Below, in pieces: positions 24,499 to 33,551 of a stretch of DNA of 64,000 nucleotides (position 1 is the first letter of the stretch; every line of letters starts with the position of its first letter). This stretch comes from Streptomyces mirabilis. GTDB taxonomy: Bacteria > Actinomycetota > Actinomycetes > Streptomycetales > Streptomycetaceae. The notes under the pieces were generated by a model. That model was not told the DNA's origin. It ran no database searches and saw nothing but the letters and a program-made list of their open reading frames with translations. A program made the position numbers and the translations under genes. Where the stretch lies: contig NZ_CP074102.1 of the NCBI RefSeq assembly GCF_018310535.1, positions 7,812,001-7,876,000 of the forward strand, read 5' to 3'.

Positions 24499-26217
24499 GT
24501 GCCCCGTTCCGATCTCCGCCTCCTCGACCGGCTCCGGCGGAGTCCACGCCTGGCCGAACTCGCAGCGTTCCCCTTCGACTTCGACCTCTGCCGGGCCGAC
24601 CACGGCGAGGACGTCCGTCTGGCATCGGGTGCGCCGCTGGAGGGGATCGCGGGCGACGACACCGGCGGCACCTACTTCCTCTGTGGCGAGGGAGGGGTGC
24701 TGTACGCCGACTCGGAGGGTCGTGCGGGACTGATCGCCGAAAGCCTCGCCGACACAGTGGAGTTGGTGACCGGCCTCCCCGGATGGCGGGACCACCTGCA
24801 CCTGCCGCCGGAAACCGGAGAGGAGGAACTGTCCGCGGCAGCCATCGAGGCGGAGGACAGCATCCGTGCCTCCTACGCCGCCTCCCTCGACGCCTGCCGC
24901 GATGAGCTCCTCACCGGCCTCGGGCTCACCCCGCGACCTCCCGCCGAGCTCTTCGCCCGGATGTACCGTGCACTCCGCCGCACCGAGCCGGACCACGTGC
25001 TGCTGCTCGCCGACGAAGGCAGCGCCTACCACCTGCTGGACCCGCACCCTCGCCCCTCGCTGCGGGAGGCCCTGCTCGGGGCCTGCCGGGCGGACCTGGC
25101 TCGCCTGCGTACCGACCGCGCCGCCTGGCCGACGGTGGCCTTCTCCCCGGTGTCCGGCCGGAGCGACCCGGAGCACGACGCCAACGCGGCCCGCCGCGCC
25201 GGTGTGCTGCGCGCGGCTCAGTGCGACCGGCGCGACAACGATCTGCCGCTCATGCGCCATCTCCTCGAGCAGGAGACCCTGTGCCGCAGTGAGGCCCCCT
25301 TCGGCGGGATGGGCGAGGAACTGCACCTCGCCGTGTTCCTGGTTGCCCGCCGTCTCTGCGAGGAGGACCTCTCCCGTCTCTACGCCGCTCGCTGCGCCAA
25401 CTTCGACACCTGGTGCGCCCTGTCCGACCTGCCACTCGGCCGACCGGGCAAGAGCGGCGAGGACGATCTCCGCTGGGAGCCCGAGGCCCTGCAGGCCTGG
25501 GTCGGAGCCCTCGACACGCCAGAGTGGTTCGGCGACGACCCGAATTCCGAGCCTGCCGAAACCTGGGTGAACCTCGCCCGTCGCCAGGGCCGCACGGAAC
25601 TCGCCCGTACGGCCCTCATACGCATGCTCGATGACATCGGGCCCGCCGACATCGGCGAACTTCCCTGGATCGCCGACGAGTTCGCCGAACTCGGCGACTT
25701 CCGGCAGGCCTCCCGCGCCCAGCGGTTGTACGTCTCGTGCCAGGACACCGACCTCGCCCGTGGCTTCGCGCACACCCGCCTGTCCGCCCTGGAACGGCAG
25801 GCCGGCGACCTCGACCGGGCATGGACGTCGCTGCAGCGTGCGCTCACCACCCTCGACGGGCCGCCGTCCCCGAAGCCTGGCCCGTGTCAGCCCGCACTCT
25901 TCGACATCGAGCCGCCCTCCGCCGACGACGACTGGCGCGACAAGGGTGCGGCCTTCGACCTCATCGAGGAACACTTCCAGCTCGCACGCTCAGCCGCCGA
26001 CTCCGGCAATGCTGCCCTCGCCCACCGGTCCCTCATCACCGGCACGGCTCTTCTCGACACAGTTCAGCGCAGGCCGCCGGCCCTGTACGCCGCGGCCCAC
26101 GCCGCAGCGCTTGCCTGTGGTGACGGAACCCTGACTGCCCACTACGCGGACCTCCTGTTCCAGGAAGAGCAGCGCATTGCCGAATCCCCATATGACTCGG
26201 GCGACGACAACGACTGA
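24499..26217 (+). CDS. Uncharacterised protein, SUKH-like N terminus and helical C terminus
   Basis: 572 residues; I do not recognise a named family. Residues 1-100 (LLDRLRRSPRLAEL, PLEGIAGDDTGGTYFLCGE, LYADSEGRAGLIAESL, VTGLPGW) look like a SUKH/SMI1-type immunity fold. The rest is largely alpha-helical with pairs such as LARRQGRTELARTALIRML and ELGDFRQASRAQRLY that suggest TPR-like repeats. GTG at 24499 is used because TACGGT, a good -10 box, lies only seven bases upstream, so the mRNA is probably leaderless. Acidic, soluble, no signal peptide. It stands alone, next to decayed DNA. Confidence 0.75.
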   Translation: MPRSDLRLLDRLRRSPRLAELAAFPFDFDLCRADHGEDVRLASGAPLEGIAGDDTGGTYFLCGEGGVLYADSEGRAGLIAESLADTVELVTGLPGWRDHLHLPPETGEEELSAAAIEAEDSIRASYAASLDACRDELLTGLGLTPRPPAELFARMYRALRRTEPDHVLLLADEGSAYHLLDPHPRPSLREALLGACRADLARLRTDRAAWPTVAFSPVSGRSDPEHDANAARRAGVLRAAQCDRRDNDLPLMRHLLEQETLCRSEAPFGGMGEELHLAVFLVARRLCEEDLSRLYAARCANFDTWCALSDLPLGRPGKSGEDDLRWEPEALQAWVGALDTPEWFGDDPNSEPAETWVNLARRQGRTELARTALIRMLDDIGPADIGELPWIADEFAELGDFRQASRAQRLYVSCQDTDLARGFAHTRLSALERQAGDLDRAWTSLQRALTTLDGPPSPKPGPCQPALFDIEPPSADDDWRDKGAAFDLIEEHFQLARSAADSGNAALAHRSLITGTALLDTVQRRPPALYAAAHAAALACGDGTLTAHYADLLFQEEQRIAESPYDSGDDND

Positions 26218-26510
26218 CTCCCGGCGGCGGCGCCCGTGGGGGACGGGGGTACGGTGGTGCTACCGAGCGCACCTCGCATGCCGTCATCCGTTTCGGCGTC
26301 GTTCTCGGGGAACGGCAAGGCCCGGGCCCATGCGGTCCGGCTGGAAATGAGCCGCCCCATGCCTCCTGGCCAGCGCAATTGCGCCGTCTTCCGTATTCCG
26401 TCCCGCGCCCCGCGTTAGCGGACCTCTTGGTTCTCACGCTGTTTCCGAGGCCCTCCGGCACCTCGCTTCACACACCCGCGATGAACAAGAGTGAAATGAC
26501 AAGGAAGCGC
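26218..26510. other. Intergenic region with a 12-bp palindrome
   Basis: 293 bases. The only clear element is GCGCAATTGCGC, a perfect 12-bp palindrome at 26373-26384, about 130 bases ahead of the dehydrogenase gene; it could be an operator. No gene or RNA recognised. Confidence 0.4.
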
Positions 26511-27686
26511 ATGAGCCTGATGAGCCTGGGAGTGCTTGCCTCCTCCCGCAAGGAGAACGAGTTCCGGTTGCCGTTGCACCCGGGCCACCTCGACCGGATC
26601 GCCCCGGACGTACGCGAAAGGATCTTCCTCGAAGAAGGCTACGGCCGGCGGTTCGGCGTCCGCGACGACGCCCTGCGACCGCTCGTGGGAGGCCTGCGCT
26701 CCCGAGAGCGGCTCCTCGCGGAGTGCGATGTGCTGCTGCTGCCCAAGCCGATGCACGACGACATCGCCGAGCTGCGCGAGGGGCAGGTGCTGTGGGGATG
26801 GCCGCACTGTGTGCAGGACGAGAAGATGACCCAGATCGGTATCGACCAGAAACTGACCCTCGTCGCCTGGGAGGCCATGAACCACTGGACGTCCACGGGG
26901 GCCTTCAGTGTCCATGTGTTCCACAAGAACAACGAACTCGCGGGCTATTGCTCGGTGCTGCACGCCCTGCAGCTCGGTGGGCTGACCGGTAGTTATGGCC
27001 GCCGCATGCGTGCGGTGGTCATCAGCTTCGGCGCCACGGCGCGTGGAGCGGTCACCGGCCTCGGCGCCATGGGAGTCTCCGACGTCACGGTGCTCACCCA
27101 GCGCGCCGCGGCGGCCGTGGCCTCGCCGATGCCGTCGGTCGTGATGGGCCACTTCGAGGAGCAGGAGGACGATCCGTCGCGGCTTCGGGCCCTCACCGCG
27201 GCCGGTCCCGTGCCGCTCGCGGAGTACCTGGCCGGGTTCGACATCATCGTCAACTGCATCCGGCAGGACACCGACGCGCCGCTGATGTTCGTCACCGACG
27301 AGGAACTCGCCCTGTTCCGGCCGGGCACCTTCTTCATCGACGTCGCCTGTGACGCGGGCATGGGCTTCGAATGGGCCCGTCCGACCACCTTCGGCGAGCC
27401 CATGCCCTCGGTGGGGCCGGACTGCCACTACTACGCGGTGGATCACAGCCCGTCCCACCTGTGGAACTCGGCCACATGGGAGATCAGCGAGGCGCTCCTT
27501 CCCTATCTCCGCAAGGTCATGAGCGGCCCCGCTGCCTGGGAGGCCGACGCCACGGTCAGAAACGCCATCGAGATTCGCGACGGCGTGATCCAGAACCCGA
27601 AGATCCTCTCCTTCCAGCGCCGGTCGGCCGTGTACCCCCACGCCATCGAGGTCCCGGCGCTGCGCCCCGCCGCACAGGTGGCCTGA
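26511..27686 (+). CDS. N5-(carboxyethyl)ornithine synthase-like / alanine dehydrogenase family
   Basis: 391 residues. The sequence follows CEOS and alanine dehydrogenase: N-terminal GVLASSRKENEFRLPLHPGHL, the substrate region LWGWPHCVQDEKMTQIGIDQKLTLVAWEAMNHW in overlapping parts (WGWPHCVQ, LVAWEAMNHW), NNELAGYCSVLHALQLGG, and a Rossmann segment AVVISFGATARGAVTGLGAMG for NAD(P). CEOS condenses ornithine with pyruvate reductively to an opine. The Streptomyces substrate is unknown. Four ATGs are possible (26481, 26496, 26511, 26520); 26511 has AAGGA at the right distance. No obvious partner genes. Confidence 0.82.
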   Translation: MSLMSLGVLASSRKENEFRLPLHPGHLDRIAPDVRERIFLEEGYGRRFGVRDDALRPLVGGLRSRERLLAECDVLLLPKPMHDDIAELREGQVLWGWPHCVQDEKMTQIGIDQKLTLVAWEAMNHWTSTGAFSVHVFHKNNELAGYCSVLHALQLGGLTGSYGRRMRAVVISFGATARGAVTGLGAMGVSDVTVLTQRAAAAVASPMPSVVMGHFEEQEDDPSRLRALTAAGPVPLAEYLAGFDIIVNCIRQDTDAPLMFVTDEELALFRPGTFFIDVACDAGMGFEWARPTTFGEPMPSVGPDCHYYAVDHSPSHLWNSATWEISEALLPYLRKVMSGPAAWEADATVRNAIEIRDGVIQNPKILSFQRRSAVYPHAIEVPALRPAAQVA

Positions 27687-27990
27687 CGACGCCTGGGAGA
27701 GTCCGCGCAGCAGGTCTGCGTGGGCTCTCCCGGCCGGTCTGCCGGTCTGCCGGTCGATAATGGTACTTTTCGTGCCCGGGTGCGCGTGCCGTGCTAAAGT
27801 TGCCGTCAGTTGTGGTTCCCGTAAACTCCAAGTGCCTTTGATGACTTTATGTCGTCGGGCATTTTTGCATTTCGCAGAGCGTGGACCCCTGGGTACCGCC
27901 CGGAAGTCGGATTCGGTTCGTTCTTGCAATTCATTCGGTTTATCGCTGCCGAGAATTCCTCGATACGTGCCATATCGAGGAAGGTTCTCC
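27687..27990 (+). promoter_or_regulatory. Long 5' leader of the DEAD-box helicase gene
   Basis: About 300 bases, AT-richer than anything nearby. A plausible -10 (TAAAGT) lies at 27794-27799, giving a leader of about 185 bases. It contains a strong stem-loop (listed separately) and then a purine-rich ribosome-binding site just before ATG 27991. Long structured leaders are typical of cold-shock genes, which fits the helicase. Confidence 0.55.
27830..27866 (+). terminator. Attenuator-like hairpin in the helicase leader
   Basis: AAGTGCC (27830-27836) pairs with GGCATTT-side bases 27858-27864, and GATGAC (27840-27845) with GTCGTC (27851-27856), closing a TTTAT loop. The stem runs into five T residues (27862-27866), as in an intrinsic terminator. 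Lying between promoter and gene, it could stop most transcripts and be relieved by cold or by helicase shortage. Confidence 0.55.
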
Positions 27991-29481
27991 ATGAACCGCT
28001 CAGCTCGTACGAGCGACCGTTTTGCCAAGACCCGTCGGCAGGGCGGCCAGGGGCGCCCCGGCGCCCGTTCAGGCGGCGACGGGCGCCGTCCCTCCGCACC
28101 GCAGGGCGAGTTCGCGCTGCCGGAGAGCATCACCCCGGCCCTCCCCCCGGTTGCGGCCTTCGGTGAGCTGGACCTCCCCGTCGAGCTGCTGGAGAAGCTC
28201 ACCAGCCTCGGCGTGAACGAGCCGTTCCCGATCCAGGCCGCCACGCTGCCTAACTCCCTCGCGGGACGCGACGTCCTGGGCCGCGGGCGCACCGGATCGG
28301 GCAAGACGCTCGCCTTCGGCCTCGCGCTCCTCGTGCGCACGGCAGGACAGCGGGCCGAGGCCCGGAAGCCGCGTGCACTGATCCTCGTTCCCACCCGGGA
28401 GCTGGCCCAGCAGGTCTCCGATGCGCTCACCCCGTACGCCCAGTTGCTGAAGGTGCGGCTGGCCACCGTGGTCGGTGGTATGTCGATCGGGCGGCAGGCC
28501 GCCGCGCTGCGGGCCGGGGCCGAGGTCGTCGTCGCGACCCCGGGCCGCCTCACCGATCTCGTCGAGCGCAATGACTGCCGTCTCGACCGGGTGAACATCA
28601 CCGTCCTGGACGAGGCCGACCAGATGGCCGACATGGGTTTCATGCCCCAGGTCACCGAGCTGCTGGACCAGGTGCGCCCCGACGGTCAGCGCCTTTTGTT
28701 CTCCGCCACACTGGACCGCAACATCGACCTCCTCGTCCGTCGATATCTCCATGACCCGGTGGTCCACTCGGTCGATCCCTCGGCGGGCGCGGTGACCACG
28801 ATGGAGCATCACGTACTGCAGGTGCACGGCGCCGACAAGTACGCCACCGCCACCGAGATCGCAGCCCGCGACGGGCGCGTGCTCATGTTCCTGGACACCA
28901 AGCACGCCGTCGACCAGTTCACCAGGCACCTGCTGAGCAGTGGCGTGAAGGCTGCGGCGCTGCACAGCGGCAAGTCGCAGCCCCAGCGCACGCGTACGCT
29001 CGCACAGTTCAAGACCGGTCACCTCACTGTCCTGGTGGCGACCAACGTCGCGGCCCGCGGCATCCATGTCGACGATCTCGACCTCGTCGTCAACGTCGAC
29101 CCGCCCAGTGACCACAAGGACTACCTGCACCGAGGCGGCCGTACCGCCCGCGCCGGTGAGTCAGGCAGTGTCGTCACACTCGTTCTGCCCGGCCAGCGCC
29201 GCGACATGATCCGGCTCATGTCCGACGCGGGCATCCGGCCTCACGTCACCCAGGTCCGTTCCGGCGAGGCGGAGTTGAGCCGGATCACCGGCGCGCAGGC
29301 TCCCTCCGGTGTTCCCATCGGCGGCGGCCGGCCGGTCGCGGAGCGACCCGAGCGCGGCGGTGCCCCCTTCCGGGGCCTGGGCACCCGCCCGGGACGCGCC
29401 GGTGGCGAGTCCCGCCGGGCCGCCGAGGCACGCCAGACGGCCGAGGCCCGCAAGGCCGCTCGGGTTCGTCGTGGCGCGTAG
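27991..29481 (+). CDS. DEAD-box RNA helicase
   Basis: 496 residues. All superfamily 2 motifs are visible: Q motif with PFPIQAATLP, motif I GRTGSGKT, Ia PTRELAQQ, Ib TPGRL, II VLDEADQM, III FSATL, IV VLMFLDTKHAVDQF, V ATNVAARGIHVDD and VI HRGGRTARAGESG. The C terminus is Arg/Gly/Ala-rich and could bind RNA non-specifically. It unwinds structured RNA, probably in ribosome assembly or mRNA decay, more so in the cold. GAGGAAGG before ATG 27991 fixes the start. Confidence 0.95.
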   Translation: MNRSARTSDRFAKTRRQGGQGRPGARSGGDGRRPSAPQGEFALPESITPALPPVAAFGELDLPVELLEKLTSLGVNEPFPIQAATLPNSLAGRDVLGRGRTGSGKTLAFGLALLVRTAGQRAEARKPRALILVPTRELAQQVSDALTPYAQLLKVRLATVVGGMSIGRQAAALRAGAEVVVATPGRLTDLVERNDCRLDRVNITVLDEADQMADMGFMPQVTELLDQVRPDGQRLLFSATLDRNIDLLVRRYLHDPVVHSVDPSAGAVTTMEHHVLQVHGADKYATATEIAARDGRVLMFLDTKHAVDQFTRHLLSSGVKAAALHSGKSQPQRTRTLAQFKTGHLTVLVATNVAARGIHVDDLDLVVNVDPPSDHKDYLHRGGRTARAGESGSVVTLVLPGQRRDMIRLMSDAGIRPHVTQVRSGEAELSRITGAQAPSGVPIGGGRPVAERPERGGAPFRGLGTRPGRAGGESRRAAEARQTAEARKAARVRRGA

Positions 29482-30074
29482 TCCGAGCGCCTGAAGTTAC
29501 GCGACGGGAGACTTCCAGGTGAACGCCGTCGGCTCCCTGGTCACCGGCCGACCCGATGTTTCCGTCGACACCCACACGGCCCGTTTCTCGTGACCCGCCG
29601 ATCAGGAGGTCGCGTTGGGCGGAGCCGTGGGAACGGATCCTGTCCGTGACGACCTGCCGAGCACGCCAACTCACGGACGAACCACGGGCCTCCCTCGCCG
29701 AGGTTCACCCGGAAGAGGGATGCACGAGTGACGCGGTGACCTGCCTGGAACGCCTCGAACGCATCTCCGCCCGGATGGGCGGCGGAAGGACACGGCTCTG
29801 AGGTACCGGCTCGCGTCGGCTTCGGGGACACCGGCCGGTCACCTCACCCGGAGCCAAGACTCACGAGGTCGGCGGCCACGAGCCACGAGAGCGGCCAACT
29901 TTGCACCGTCGAAGGCCACATGGCGGTTCGGCGGCATTAGCACATGAGTCGGCCCGGGAAGCACATGTGTCGCACATACCGGCGCGACAGGAGCATCTGG
30001 TTCCACTCGTGCGTACTATCTCTACACTGCTGCAGGCCGTGGCAGTTGTGTCCTGCGAGTGATTGGCCCATGTC
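29482..30074. other. 593-base gene-poor region with a promoter at its end
   Basis: No convincing gene. An 81-codon open frame (29556-29801) has weak codon bias and no recognisable domain. TTCCAC (30001-30006) and TACACT (30023-30028), 16 bases apart, form a likely promoter for the gene at 30075. Confidence 0.45.
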
Positions 30075-30722
30075 ATGTCTGAAGTCAGCTCCAACTCCCA
30101 CTCCACAGAACTCACGTCGCAGTACATCGCCCAGGTGACGGGTGACCTTGAGCGCAATGCCAAGGAGCAGGACCGTGTCGGCGCGGAGATCGAAGCCCTG
30201 CAGGAGCAGTTGCGTGCCCTGCAGCACGATCACATCGTCCTGGTGAACATGCAGGATGCGCTCGGCGGTTCCAACTCAGCCCCCGGGGCGGAGGCCGCAG
30301 TTGCGCCCTCCGTGCCTCACCAGGCCTCTGCCGAACCCAAGCAGAGCAAGGGGAAGAAGGCGGCGGCCGCCACGGGCGCGAAGAAGACGGCGCCCAAGAA
30401 GCCCGCCGCCAAGGCCTCGTCCGTGAAGGCCTCGTCCGTGAAGGCGTCCACGGCAGGGGCCAAGCCGACCCTTGTCGAGCTGATCCGAGGACACCTGGAG
30501 AAGCAGAACGAGCCGCGTTCCGCCGCCGAGATCACCACCGCGCTCACGCAGGCCCACCCCGACCGCAGCGTGAAGACCACGGTCGTGCGCACCACCCTCG
30601 AAGGACTGGTCGCCAAGAGCCACGCCCACCGCACCAAGCAGGGCTCATCGGTCTTCTACACCACGGCAGTTACCTCGGAGCCCGCGTCGGCCGAGCCGCA
30701 GCAGGAGGCGGTGTCCGACTGA
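30075..30722 (+). CDS. Coiled-coil / Lys-Ala linker / winged-helix protein
   Basis: 215 residues in three parts: an N-terminal coiled coil (about 15-65, ERNAKEQDRVGAEIEALQEQ), a Lys/Ala/Pro-rich linker (about 80-135, GKKAAAATGAKKTAPKKPAA and the repeated KASSV) resembling histone H1-like tails, and a C-terminal winged-helix-like domain (about 138-195, LVELIRGHLEKQNEPRSAAE, TTVVRTTLEGLVAKSHAHR). The layout suggests a dimeric DNA-binding protein, possibly nucleoid-associated. Not a member of a family I can name. ATG 30075 chosen over TTG 30063. Confidence 0.75.
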   Translation: MSEVSSNSHSTELTSQYIAQVTGDLERNAKEQDRVGAEIEALQEQLRALQHDHIVLVNMQDALGGSNSAPGAEAAVAPSVPHQASAEPKQSKGKKAAAATGAKKTAPKKPAAKASSVKASSVKASTAGAKPTLVELIRGHLEKQNEPRSAAEITTALTQAHPDRSVKTTVVRTTLEGLVAKSHAHRTKQGSSVFYTTAVTSEPASAEPQQEAVSD

Positions 30723-30792
30723 GCATCCGCAGGAGCCCCTGGCACCGGCATCGGGCCGCGGTCCGGTCCGGTCCACGAGCAGGGCGGTGCCA

Positions 30793-31143
30793 TCAGGAGA
30801 GTTCGTGCTGTACGACCCAGTAGTCGTCCTCCTCGGCCGAGGAGGCGCACAGGTGATGGCCGTCCATCCAAACGGCGAGGAACTCGGGGGAGCCCGTCAC
30901 CGCGGCGATGCGTGAAGGCAGGTGCTCGCCGACCGGGTCAGTGGCTGCTGCCCAGCCGATCTCACTCCCGCCAGACAGGGGCGGAAGGATGGGGAACTCG
31001 CCCTTGCCGCCGTACAGCGCACTCGCCGAAGCGCATTGGTGCCACTTCTCGTCCAGCTCATCGGCGGCACGGGGCGAGGAGGCAGGGATGACGGCTCCCG
31101 GCTCGGCCTCGAATCCGGTGAACGAGTAGATGGCCGTGTTCAC
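30793..31143 (-). CDS. Small orphan protein, possible RHS immunity protein
   Basis: 116 residues from GTG 31143. No signal peptide or membrane segment. Features such as YSFTGFEAEPGAVIP, YGGKGEFPILPP and the C-terminal VWMDGHHLCASSAEEDDYWV give a compact acidic protein of the size of polymorphic-toxin immunity proteins. It lies directly downstream, on the same strand, of the RHS remnant, which is where an immunity gene would be. Role inferred from position only. Confidence 0.6.
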   Translation of the reverse strand: MNTAIYSFTGFEAEPGAVIPASSPRAADELDEKWHQCASASALYGGKGEFPILPPLSGGSEIGWAAATDPVGEHLPSRIAAVTGSPEFLAVWMDGHHLCASSAEEDDYWVVQHELS

Positions 31144-31149
31144 TGTCGG

Positions 31150-31450
31150 AGCATCCTGTGGCACGGAGGTCTTAGGGGTTGCTCTTCTCGCCCGGCGGAC
31201 AGGGGGGCAGCGCGTAGGGGTGGACCAGGTATGGCGGAACTTTCCCGTACGCCGACCCAGCGGGTCGTAGGAGTAGCCAGCGGGTGCCGTCCGGGGTGGC
31301 CACCGAAGTGACCCGGTCCTCGGCGTCCCACTCGTAGCGCCAGGTGTCAGGTTTGCGCGAGAGGCTGGTCTTCTGGCGGAGGACGACGCGGCCCAGGGCG
31401 TCGTGTTCGTAGCGGACGTCGCCGGCCCGGGCCCGTAGTCCAGCGGCACC
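31150..31450 (-). pseudogene. RHS/YD-repeat protein remnant
   Basis: On the minus strand, 31426 down to 31278 reads GDVRYEHDALGRVVLRQK, SRKPDTWRYEWDAEDRVTSV and TPDGTRW, a textbook YD repeat. The frame then shifts: the expected continuation YSYDPLGRR is present at 31272-31250 but in another frame, as if two bases were lost after the TGG. No toxin domain follows, and the rest of the large RHS protein is absent. A fragment of a polymorphic toxin gene. Confidence 0.8.
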
Positions 31451-31943
31451 AGCATCCGGGTGCGGCGGAACTCCCCCAGCGGCGCGGCGAACTCCCGTCG
31501 ACGAGCCGCCACTTCAGGACCGTCCAGCACGTCCGTGGACGCTCCCGGGAAGACGCCGTGTGCTCCGGCACGGCCGGGCGGCCCGCCAGTTCCGCGTAGT
31601 CCGAAAGCCGTGACCTTGGAATTCGCGGCTCTCCCGCCCCGTCGCCCTGCTCAGACTTGCGTCCCATCGTCACGACCGCACACAACACGTCGCAACGGCG
31701 CCCGCGTCACACCCCTGTCACAACGGAGCACGGATCGGAGAGACAGGGAGCAGGCACGGGCCGGGGGCTCCGTGATGCGGGCTATGTCGCTCTATACGAT
31801 GAGGCGTCCTGCGGGGGGGTTTGGGGGAGAGACCATTGGGTTGGGCGGTCGACGAGCGTCGCGGTGATGGCGGGGACGGTCATGCGTGCGGCGACGGGTT
31901 CGGCGAGGACCGGTTGCCGCACGCCGCGAGTGACGAGGCGGGC

Positions 31944-32738
31944 GTGCGGCCGCGCGGCCCACTGCGCCGGTTCGCGTTGTTCGTCGGGCGCACGCTGTAC
32001 GGCGAGTGGCACGGCATCGTCGTGGATCCGGTACGGCAACTCGTGCGCCGTGGGCTGTCCGGACTCCTGTTGGCGTTCGTGGCCGTCTTCGGGGTCATCT
32101 TCTTCCACGCGCTCGCCCAACACCCCACCGGTGCGGTGATCGTGCGGCTGGCCGGCGGCGTGAAGGCCTCCCTGCCGCTGCCCCTGGCCCTGCTGCGTAC
32201 TCCGGTGTCGCTGTACGTGCCCGCCCTCGACCTTCCCGTGTGGGCGGGCATCACCCAGCTGTTCTTCGCCTTCGCTCTCGCGGAACTCGCCCTCGGCCGG
32301 GCCCGGACACTGGTCATCTCGTACGCCACCACCTTGGCCGGCACCCTCACGGTCCGCGTGATGATCGCACTCGGCCCGGGCTGGTGGGGGCTCGGCCTGC
32401 CGCCCGAGATCGGGCAGGTGCTCGACACCGGGCCCTCTGCCGCGGTGGTGGGACTGTTCACCTACCTCTCGGTCATCCGGCGCGCCCCCATCGTGTTCGC
32501 GCTCACCGGCGGCTCGATGGTGTGGGAGTCGATCGTCAAACCCAATCTGGCTGGCCGTGAGCACCTGATCGCCGTGGGCGCCGCGATAGTCCTGGCGGTG
32601 CTGCACGGGCGCTGCCGAAGACTGTGGGATTCCCTCGGTGCCCTGCTTTTCTCGGCATGGTCACGAAGTGGCCTGGAGCGGCTGTTCCCGCCACGTGGTG
32701 CGAGGCGTACACAGGGCGCAAGGGCTCAACCACGCTGA
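31944..32738 (+). CDS. Rhomboid-like integral membrane protein
   Basis: 264 residues with about six membrane segments (GLLLAFVAVFGVIFFHALAQ, LPVWAGITQLFFAFALAELA, SAAVVGLFTYLSVI and others). The layout matches actinobacterial rhomboid-like proteins, but I do not see a clear GxSG/His catalytic pair: GPSAAVVGLF stands where the active Ser would be (S in GPSAAVV). Protease activity is therefore uncertain. GTG at 31944 is chosen for its GAGG six bases upstream; the open frame continues upstream to 31821 with poorer codon use. Confidence 0.65.
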   Translation: MRPRGPLRRFALFVGRTLYGEWHGIVVDPVRQLVRRGLSGLLLAFVAVFGVIFFHALAQHPTGAVIVRLAGGVKASLPLPLALLRTPVSLYVPALDLPVWAGITQLFFAFALAELALGRARTLVISYATTLAGTLTVRVMIALGPGWWGLGLPPEIGQVLDTGPSAAVVGLFTYLSVIRRAPIVFALTGGSMVWESIVKPNLAGREHLIAVGAAIVLAVLHGRCRRLWDSLGALLFSAWSRSGLERLFPPRGARRTQGARAQPR

Positions 32739-32786
32739 GGGTCCCGACCGGAGACGGCCGTCCTCGTGATCGGTGGAGCGACGTGT

Positions 32787-33551
32787 TCAGAGGGCGCGGT
32801 CGAGGAGGTCGAGCAGGGCTGCCCAGTGGCGTTCGGTGGCTTTGGCGTCGTACGCGGCGGTGTCGGCCATGGTGTAGCCGTGGTGCGCGCCGGTGTAGAC
32901 CTTGCTGTGGTGGCGGACACCCGCCTCGGTGAACGCCTTGTCGAGGCGCTCGATCTGCTCGTGCGGCAGCGAGGCGTCCTGGTCGGCGTGGCCGAAGTAC
33001 AGCTCCGCGGTGACCCGGCCGGCGAGCAGGTGCGGGCTGTCGGGGGCATCGGTCGCCAGCCGGCCGCCGTGGAAGCCGGCCGCGGCCGCGACCCGCTCGG
33101 GGTAGGTGCCGGCGGTGCGCAGGGCCAGGCCGGCGCCCATGCAGTAGCCGGTGATGCCGACCGGTCCGTCGGCGGCCTGCGGGCAGGCGGCCAGCCAGGA
33201 CAGATAGGCGTCGGCGTCGCGCATGGCCAGCTCGGGGGTCAACTCCCGGATGATCGGAAGGAGTTGTTCGAACAGTGCCGGACGGTGGTCCGCGTCGATG
33301 ACGTCGGGCAGTTCCAGTACCGGTGCCGGCCCGTGGCGGTAGAGGAGGTTGGGAACCAGTACGGTGTAGCCGGCCCCGGCGAGCCGGTCGGCCATCTCCT
33401 TCAGCCGGGGGCGCAGTCCGAAGGCGTCCATGTAGAACAACACCGCGGGGTGGGCGGTGTTGTCGTCGGGGTGGGTCAGATAGGCGTCGGCCGAGCCGTC
33501 CTGAGTGGGGATGTTCACGGAGGTTCCCCGTACTTCACGTACCTCGGTCAT
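32787..33551 (-). CDS. Dienelactone hydrolase family protein
   Basis: 254 residues, alpha/beta hydrolase. The nucleophile elbow is GITGYCMGAGLAL (Cys in GYCMG, as in dienelactone hydrolase), the acid is probably in ELYFGHADQDASLP, and the His in GAHHGYTM. N-terminal HPAVLFYMDAFGLRP gives the oxyanion part. The family opens lactone rings in chloroaromatic breakdown, and many members act on other esters. It is transcribed away from the SDR gene at 33836. Confidence 0.9.
   Translation of the reverse strand: MTEVREVRGTSVNIPTQDGSADAYLTHPDDNTAHPAVLFYMDAFGLRPRLKEMADRLAGAGYTVLVPNLLYRHGPAPVLELPDVIDADHRPALFEQLLPIIRELTPELAMRDADAYLSWLAACPQAADGPVGITGYCMGAGLALRTAGTYPERVAAAAGFHGGRLATDAPDSPHLLAGRVTAELYFGHADQDASLPHEQIERLDKAFTEAGVRHHSKVYTGAHHGYTMADTAAYDAKATERHWAALLDLLDRAL

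Noticed and set aside
29556..29801. 81-codon open frame in the gap after the DEAD-box gene
   Set aside because: Codon bias is weak, no ribosome-binding site at its start and no recognisable domain.
31821..31943. N-terminal extension of the rhomboid-like protein from TTG 31821
   Set aside because: Residues are Gly/Asp-rich with poor third-position bias; GTG 31944 has a ribosome-binding site.
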